Assembly (NCBI GenBank): GCA_028278555.1
Contig: JANQEA010000079.1
Span: 62,001-126,000 of the forward strand
Origin: Candidatus Bipolaricaulota bacterium
GTDB taxonomy: Bacteria; Bipolaricaulota; Bipolaricaulia; UBA7950; UBA9294
Length of the DNA: 64,000 nucleotides
Direction: 5' to 3'
In this document: positions 60,835 through 64,000 of the stretch, piece after piece
Position numbering within the stretch: position 1 is the first letter of the stretch
Layout: every line of letters begins with the position of its first letter
Position numbers and translations under genes: made by a program
The notes under the pieces: model-generated
What the model was told of the DNA's origin: nothing
Databases searched by the model: none
The model's input: the letters and a program-made list of their open reading frames with translations, nothing else

Positions 60835-61359
60835 TTAGGTGACCCGCTCGATTGCGTCCGCCGGGCAAGCGGCCACGCACTTCGCGCAGCCGTCGCACTT
60901 CTCCAGTCGAATGACGTAGGGTTTGTTGTCTCCGCGCCAGGCGATGAATGGATCGCCTTCGATCGCATCGCGCGGACAGGCTTCTTGGCAAGCGCCGCAC
61001 ATCGTGCATCGCTCCGGGATCACGCGGTAGCGCGTCAGGGCAGCGCACGCACCGCTCCCGCAGATCCCCTCGACATGCCGTGCGAACTCCGGGCTTGCGA
61101 GCGCCTCGCCGAGCTTCTTCGCCGCTTCCTCACCCTTCGGACAACGCGCAGCATCGATCAGCTCGGTCGAGACGCGCGTCAGTCGGTCGAGGTCGACCGC
61201 TTCGCCTTCCCCGCTGGTGATCCGCTCGAGCATCGCGATCGATTGTCGCGTCGCGATCGGGCAGGGGATGCACCGGCCGCACATTCCGTCGGCCGCAAAC
61301 GCGCGCAGCGCCTCGAGCGCCTGCTGGGGCGCGCAGATGACTTCCGTCGCCGTGCTCAT
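60835..61359 (-). CDS. NuoF-tail-like iron-sulfur protein
   Basis: 174 residues corresponding to the C-terminal part of a NuoF subunit without the FMN/NADH domain: MCGRCIPCPIATRQ is the [4Fe-4S] site, HVEGICGSGACAALTRY the short linker, and CTMCGACQEACP plus CDGCAKCVAACP the ferredoxin part. A duplicated piece of the neighbouring NuoF gene is the likely origin. It overlaps the NuoF gene (ATGA) and is close to NuoG, so it is a candidate additional electron-entry or exit subunit. Confidence 0.88.
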   Translation of the reverse strand: MSTATEVICAPQQALEALRAFAADGMCGRCIPCPIATRQSIAMLERITSGEGEAVDLDRLTRVSTELIDAARCPKGEEAAKKLGEALASPEFARHVEGICGSGACAALTRYRVIPERCTMCGACQEACPRDAIEGDPFIAWRGDNKPYVIRLEKCDGCAKCVAACPADAIERVT

Positions 61360-63236
61360 ACGGTCACCTCCGCTTCTGCCTCCTCAAGCTCCTCCGCTTC
61401 GATCACGATCGCCTCCGCCGGACAGATCGCCTTGCACTTCCCGCAGCCGATGCAGAGTTCGGGGTCGATCCGGTACTGCGCGCGGCTTTCGCGGACGGCG
61501 TCATCTTCGCAGACGTCCTGGCAGAGGCCGCAGAGGAGGCACTCCGCCTCGACGATTCGGTAGCGGCCGGGCGAGTAGCAGACACCGGCCGGGCATCGCT
61601 TCTCGATCACGTGCGCCTCGTACTCGTCGCGGAAGTGGCGGATCGTCGTCAGGATCGGATTCGGGGCCGACTTCCCGAGGGCGCAGAGGGCGGTCTCCTG
61701 GATCCATTCTCCGAGTTCCTGCAGTCGCTCGAGGTCCTCCGGCTCCCCTTGGCCTTCGACGATCCGATCCATGATCTCGAGCATTCGATACGTCCCGACT
61801 CTGCAGGGCGTGCACTTTCCGCAGGACTCCTGTTGCGTAAACGCGAGGAAGTAGCGGGCGATCGAGACCATGCAGTCGGTCTCGTCCATCACGACGAGAC
61901 CGCCGGAGCCCATCATGGCGCCGACGTCCTGCAAGGAGTCGAAGTCGATCGGCGTGTCAAAGAGATCCTTCGGGATGCACCCGCCGGACGGTCCTCCGAT
62001 CTGGACCGCCTTGCAGGGGATGTCATCCATCGTGCCTCCGCCGATTTCGTAGACGAGCTCGTTGATTGTGATCCCCATCGGGACCTCGACCAGGCCCGTG
62101 TTCCGGATCTTGCCGGTCAAGGCGAAGACCTGGGTTCCCTTCGACCCTTCCGTTCCGATCTTCGAGAACCAGTCGGCGCCGTGGCTCAGGATCACGGGGA
62201 CGAGGGCGAATGTCTTGACGTTGTTGAGAACCGTAGGACGTGCCCAGAGCCCCCGCTCGACTGATCGCGGTGGCGTCTGCCGCGGCATGCCGCGGCTCCC
62301 CTCGATCGAGTACATCAGCGCGGTCGATTCGCCGCAGACGAACGCTCCGGCGCCCTTCTTGATCGAGATCCGGAAGTTCAGTCCGCTTCCGAGGATCTTC
62401 TTCCCGAGAAGGCCGATTTCCTCAGCCTGGGCGATCGCGATCGTCAGATTCTCGACGGCGAGCGGATACTCGGCCCGAACATAGATGAAGCCCTCGGAGA
62501 CATCGCCAATCGCGTAGGCGGCGATGATCATCCCCTCGATCACCGAATGTGGATCGCCTTCGAGGACCGACCGATCCATGAACGCGCCCGGGTCTCCTTC
62601 ATCGCCGTTGCAGATCACGTACTTCGGGCCGTCCGGCTGCGCTCGGCACCCTTCCCACTTCCGTCCCGTCGGGAAGCCGGCACCCCCGCGGCCACGGAGT
62701 CCGGAGGCCTTGATCTCCTCGATGACGGCTTCCGGCACCATCCCTCTGAGCACCTTCGAGAGACCGGCGTAGGCACCGGCTCGGATCGCGTCCTGGATGT
62801 CCGTTGGCTCGATCCGCCCGCAGTTTCGAAGGATCACCCGCTCCTGCTTCTGGTAGAACGGGAGATCGTCCCGCCACGGGATCGCTTCACCCTCTGTCGT
62901 ATGGTGAAGGAGCCGGTCGATCGGGCGACCCCGCTGCAGAGTCAGATCGACGATCGGTCCGACGTCCGACGGATCGACGCCGAGGTGGAAGAGCCCCTGC
63001 GACTCGACCGCGACGAGCGGTCCACGCTGGCAGAGGCCCTGGCATCCGGACGTCGTCACGGTCGCGTCGAGGCCGACTTGCTCGATCTCGTCGACGAACG
63101 CTTGACGAACCTCATCGGCCCCGGCGGCCCGGCATCCGGTCCCGCAGCAGACGCGAACCTCGGTCCCCGTCGTTCGCTCTTTCTCCAGGGACTTCCTCAG
63201 CTTCTCGAGCGCCGCGACGCTCCGCAGTCGCTTCAT
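61356..63236 (-). CDS. NuoF-type diaphorase subunit of the CooS-linked complex
   Basis: 626 residues with the same order as the other NuoF: thioredoxin-like [2Fe-2S] (CCGTGCRAAGA, CQGLCQRGP), GLRGRGGAGFPTGRKW, CNGDEGDPGAFMDR, ESCGKCTPCRVG, and a C-terminal 2[4Fe-4S] part (CLLCGLCQDVCE, CIGCGKCKAICP). It ends in an unusual Glu/Ala run. ATG 63236 overlaps the nuoE stop; an upstream in-frame ATG is noise. Transfers electrons between NAD(H) and the cluster chain. Confidence 0.94.
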   Translation of the reverse strand: MKRLRSVAALEKLRKSLEKERTTGTEVRVCCGTGCRAAGADEVRQAFVDEIEQVGLDATVTTSGCQGLCQRGPLVAVESQGLFHLGVDPSDVGPIVDLTLQRGRPIDRLLHHTTEGEAIPWRDDLPFYQKQERVILRNCGRIEPTDIQDAIRAGAYAGLSKVLRGMVPEAVIEEIKASGLRGRGGAGFPTGRKWEGCRAQPDGPKYVICNGDEGDPGAFMDRSVLEGDPHSVIEGMIIAAYAIGDVSEGFIYVRAEYPLAVENLTIAIAQAEEIGLLGKKILGSGLNFRISIKKGAGAFVCGESTALMYSIEGSRGMPRQTPPRSVERGLWARPTVLNNVKTFALVPVILSHGADWFSKIGTEGSKGTQVFALTGKIRNTGLVEVPMGITINELVYEIGGGTMDDIPCKAVQIGGPSGGCIPKDLFDTPIDFDSLQDVGAMMGSGGLVVMDETDCMVSIARYFLAFTQQESCGKCTPCRVGTYRMLEIMDRIVEGQGEPEDLERLQELGEWIQETALCALGKSAPNPILTTIRHFRDEYEAHVIEKRCPAGVCYSPGRYRIVEAECLLCGLCQDVCEDDAVRESRAQYRIDPELCIGCGKCKAICPAEAIVIEAEELEEAEAEVTV

Positions 63237-63763
63237 GACGCCCCCTCTTGCGACGTGGGTTCCTCGGCGCGCTCCGTCTGAATCCACCCCTTCAGCTTCC
63301 GTTGCTCGCGGCGGTTGAGAACCCGATCGTTGATCGAGACGACCGGCGCGAGCGCGCAGCAGCCGACGCAGTTGACCGTCTCGAGTGTGAACTTCAGGTC
63401 AGCGGTCGTCTCGCCCGGCCCGATCCCGAGTTGCTCCTCGAGGCGGGCCTGAATCGCGGGGGCCCCGCGAATGTGGCAGGCGGTCCCGGTGCAGACCTTG
63501 ACGACGTTCTTCCCGCGCGGCTCAAAGTAGAACTGGGAGTAGAAGGAGGCGACGCCGTAGAGATGCGAGACGGGCAGGTCGAGCGCATCGGCGACGTCGG
63601 TCATCGCGCTCGGTTCGAGGAAGCCGAACTCCTCCTGCACGTCCTGCAACAGCGAGATGACCGCACCGTCCTTCCCGGCGTACTCGGCCAGAATCGGAGC
63701 GAGCCTCTCGGTCAACTCCGCGGCGCTGATCGTCGTTGCTTCGGAACCAGCCACACCGGCCAT
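63233..63763 (-). CDS. NuoE-type [2Fe-2S] subunit of the CooS-linked complex
   Basis: 176 residues. [2Fe-2S] ligands CTGTACHIRGA and CVGCCALAPV; helical N-terminus with an extra Ala/Glu-rich leader. ATGA overlap with NuoF. GGAGA lies upstream of ATG 63763. First gene of this subset after the methyltransferase, from which it is 28 nt away. Confidence 0.93.
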   Translation of the reverse strand: MAGVAGSEATTISAAELTERLAPILAEYAGKDGAVISLLQDVQEEFGFLEPSAMTDVADALDLPVSHLYGVASFYSQFYFEPRGKNVVKVCTGTACHIRGAPAIQARLEEQLGIGPGETTADLKFTLETVNCVGCCALAPVVSINDRVLNRREQRKLKGWIQTERAEEPTSQEGAS

Positions 63764-63791
63764 CTCGTCTCCTTTCTATGAACTCCGAGTG

Positions 63792-64000
63792 CTAAGCGAC
63801 GCCCCCCGCCTTGATCCGGAACGCCCGGATGTACGAGTCCGAGTAGATCTCCTTGTTCAGCATCAACTCGGCTGTGGCGACCGCGGCGATCGTCTCCTCA
63901 TCGCAGACGTCGCAGATCGCCGCATCGAGCCCCTTCGCCATCGCCATGACGAGGAACGTGCGGATGACGCGTCCTCGCTCGGCGACCTTGTTGCCGATGT
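63792..64000 (-). CDS. MeTr/AcsE-type pterin-binding methyltransferase, 3' end only
   Basis: The visible 68 residues match the C-terminus of methyltetrahydrofolate:corrinoid methyltransferases (VIRTFLVMAMAKGLDAAICD, then VATAELMLNKEIYSDSYI), corresponding to RTYLPMLVSAGL ... LLGRDEYCMDYI in the protein at 14039-14836. The gene begins beyond the right edge. It opens the visible part of the Wood-Ljungdahl cluster and would link methyl-THF to the corrinoid iron-sulfur protein. Confidence 0.8.
   Translation of the reverse strand, partial: IGNKVAERGRVIRTFLVMAMAKGLDAAICDVCDEETIAAVATAELMLNKEIYSDSYIRAFRIKAGGVA

Noticed and set aside
1-64000. CRISPR arrays, insertion sequences, integrases, phage genes
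   Set aside because: No regularly spaced direct repeats, transposase-like or phage-like proteins were recognised in any frame; the only direct repeat of note is the fdhD-mobA duplication.

Overview
This is a GC-rich bacterial window that looks like a strict anaerobe with the Wood-Ljungdahl (reductive acetyl-CoA) pathway and a large capacity to ferment amino acids and sugar acids. The evidence is a formate-tetrahydrofolate ligase, an anaerobic Ni-Fe CO dehydrogenase (CooS), an NAD-linked formate dehydrogenase with NuoE/NuoF-type partners, two methyltetrahydrofolate:corrinoid methyltransferase-type proteins, a corrinoid protein with its activator, and three aldehyde:ferredoxin oxidoreductases (AOR). 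No 16S gene, tRNA or other taxonomic marker is present. An uncultured acetogenic lineage such as Bipolaricaulota/Acetothermia would fit, but that is a guess. No CRISPR array, insertion sequence, integrase, rRNA or tRNA was recognised.

Region 1 (1-16.5 kb, + strand) is a long, tightly packed catabolic operon. It carries the end of a dipeptide/oligopeptide ABC importer (DppC-D-F), a zinc alcohol dehydrogenase, a small helical protein, AOR1, a class V aminotransferase, a KDPG/KDG aldolase with a PfkB sugar-acid kinase, an IclR regulator, a DUF917 protein, a ferredoxin plus AOR2, and then a methyl-transfer triad (corrinoid protein, pterin-type methyltransferase, RACo-like activator). Most genes overlap by ATGA or sit within about 40 nt of each other.

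Region 2 (16.5-24.3 kb) holds a convergent BtuFCD/FecBCD-type importer that may supply corrinoid, its likely winged-helix regulator, a GNAT acetyltransferase and an unknown secreted protein. It also has a D-lactate dehydrogenase fused to a cyclic-nucleotide-binding domain, and an Fsr-like exporter.

Region 3 (24.3-48.6 kb) has visibly less GC-biased codon use and reads as an accessory island. It starts with an MFS gene and a GntR-controlled catabolic block: a zinc carboxypeptidase-like deacylase, a peptide-type binding protein with permeases but no ATPase, AOR3, a TIM-barrel protein, a flavin-reductase-like protein, an aminotransferase and a five-gene HcnABC/proline-dehydrogenase-like amine dehydrogenase. 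A repeat-rich lipoprotein follows. Next is a compact Hsp70 operon on the - strand: a 54-residue RING-type zinc finger, GrpE, a lid-less DnaK, and a membrane protein with J-like and TerB-like N-terminal segments. The island ends with a second mobA plus a broken fdhD remnant, and a three-gene DUF2589 operon.

Region 4 (48.6-64 kb, - strand) is the C1 core. Read in the direction of transcription it is: MeTr-type methyltransferase (partial), NuoE, NuoF, a NuoF-tail-like ferredoxin, NuoG, CooS, Fhs, NuoE, NuoF, FdhA, FdhD, MobA. Formate dehydrogenase, Fhs, the methyltransferases and CooS would together run CO2 reduction or its reverse. The NuoEF modules link this to NAD(H), and MobA supplies the pterin cofactor.

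The strongest candidate for an undescribed system is the RING/GrpE/DnaK/J-TerB operon next to the DUF2589 operon. The CNB-D-lactate dehydrogenase fusion and the NuoEFG-CooS gene set come next.
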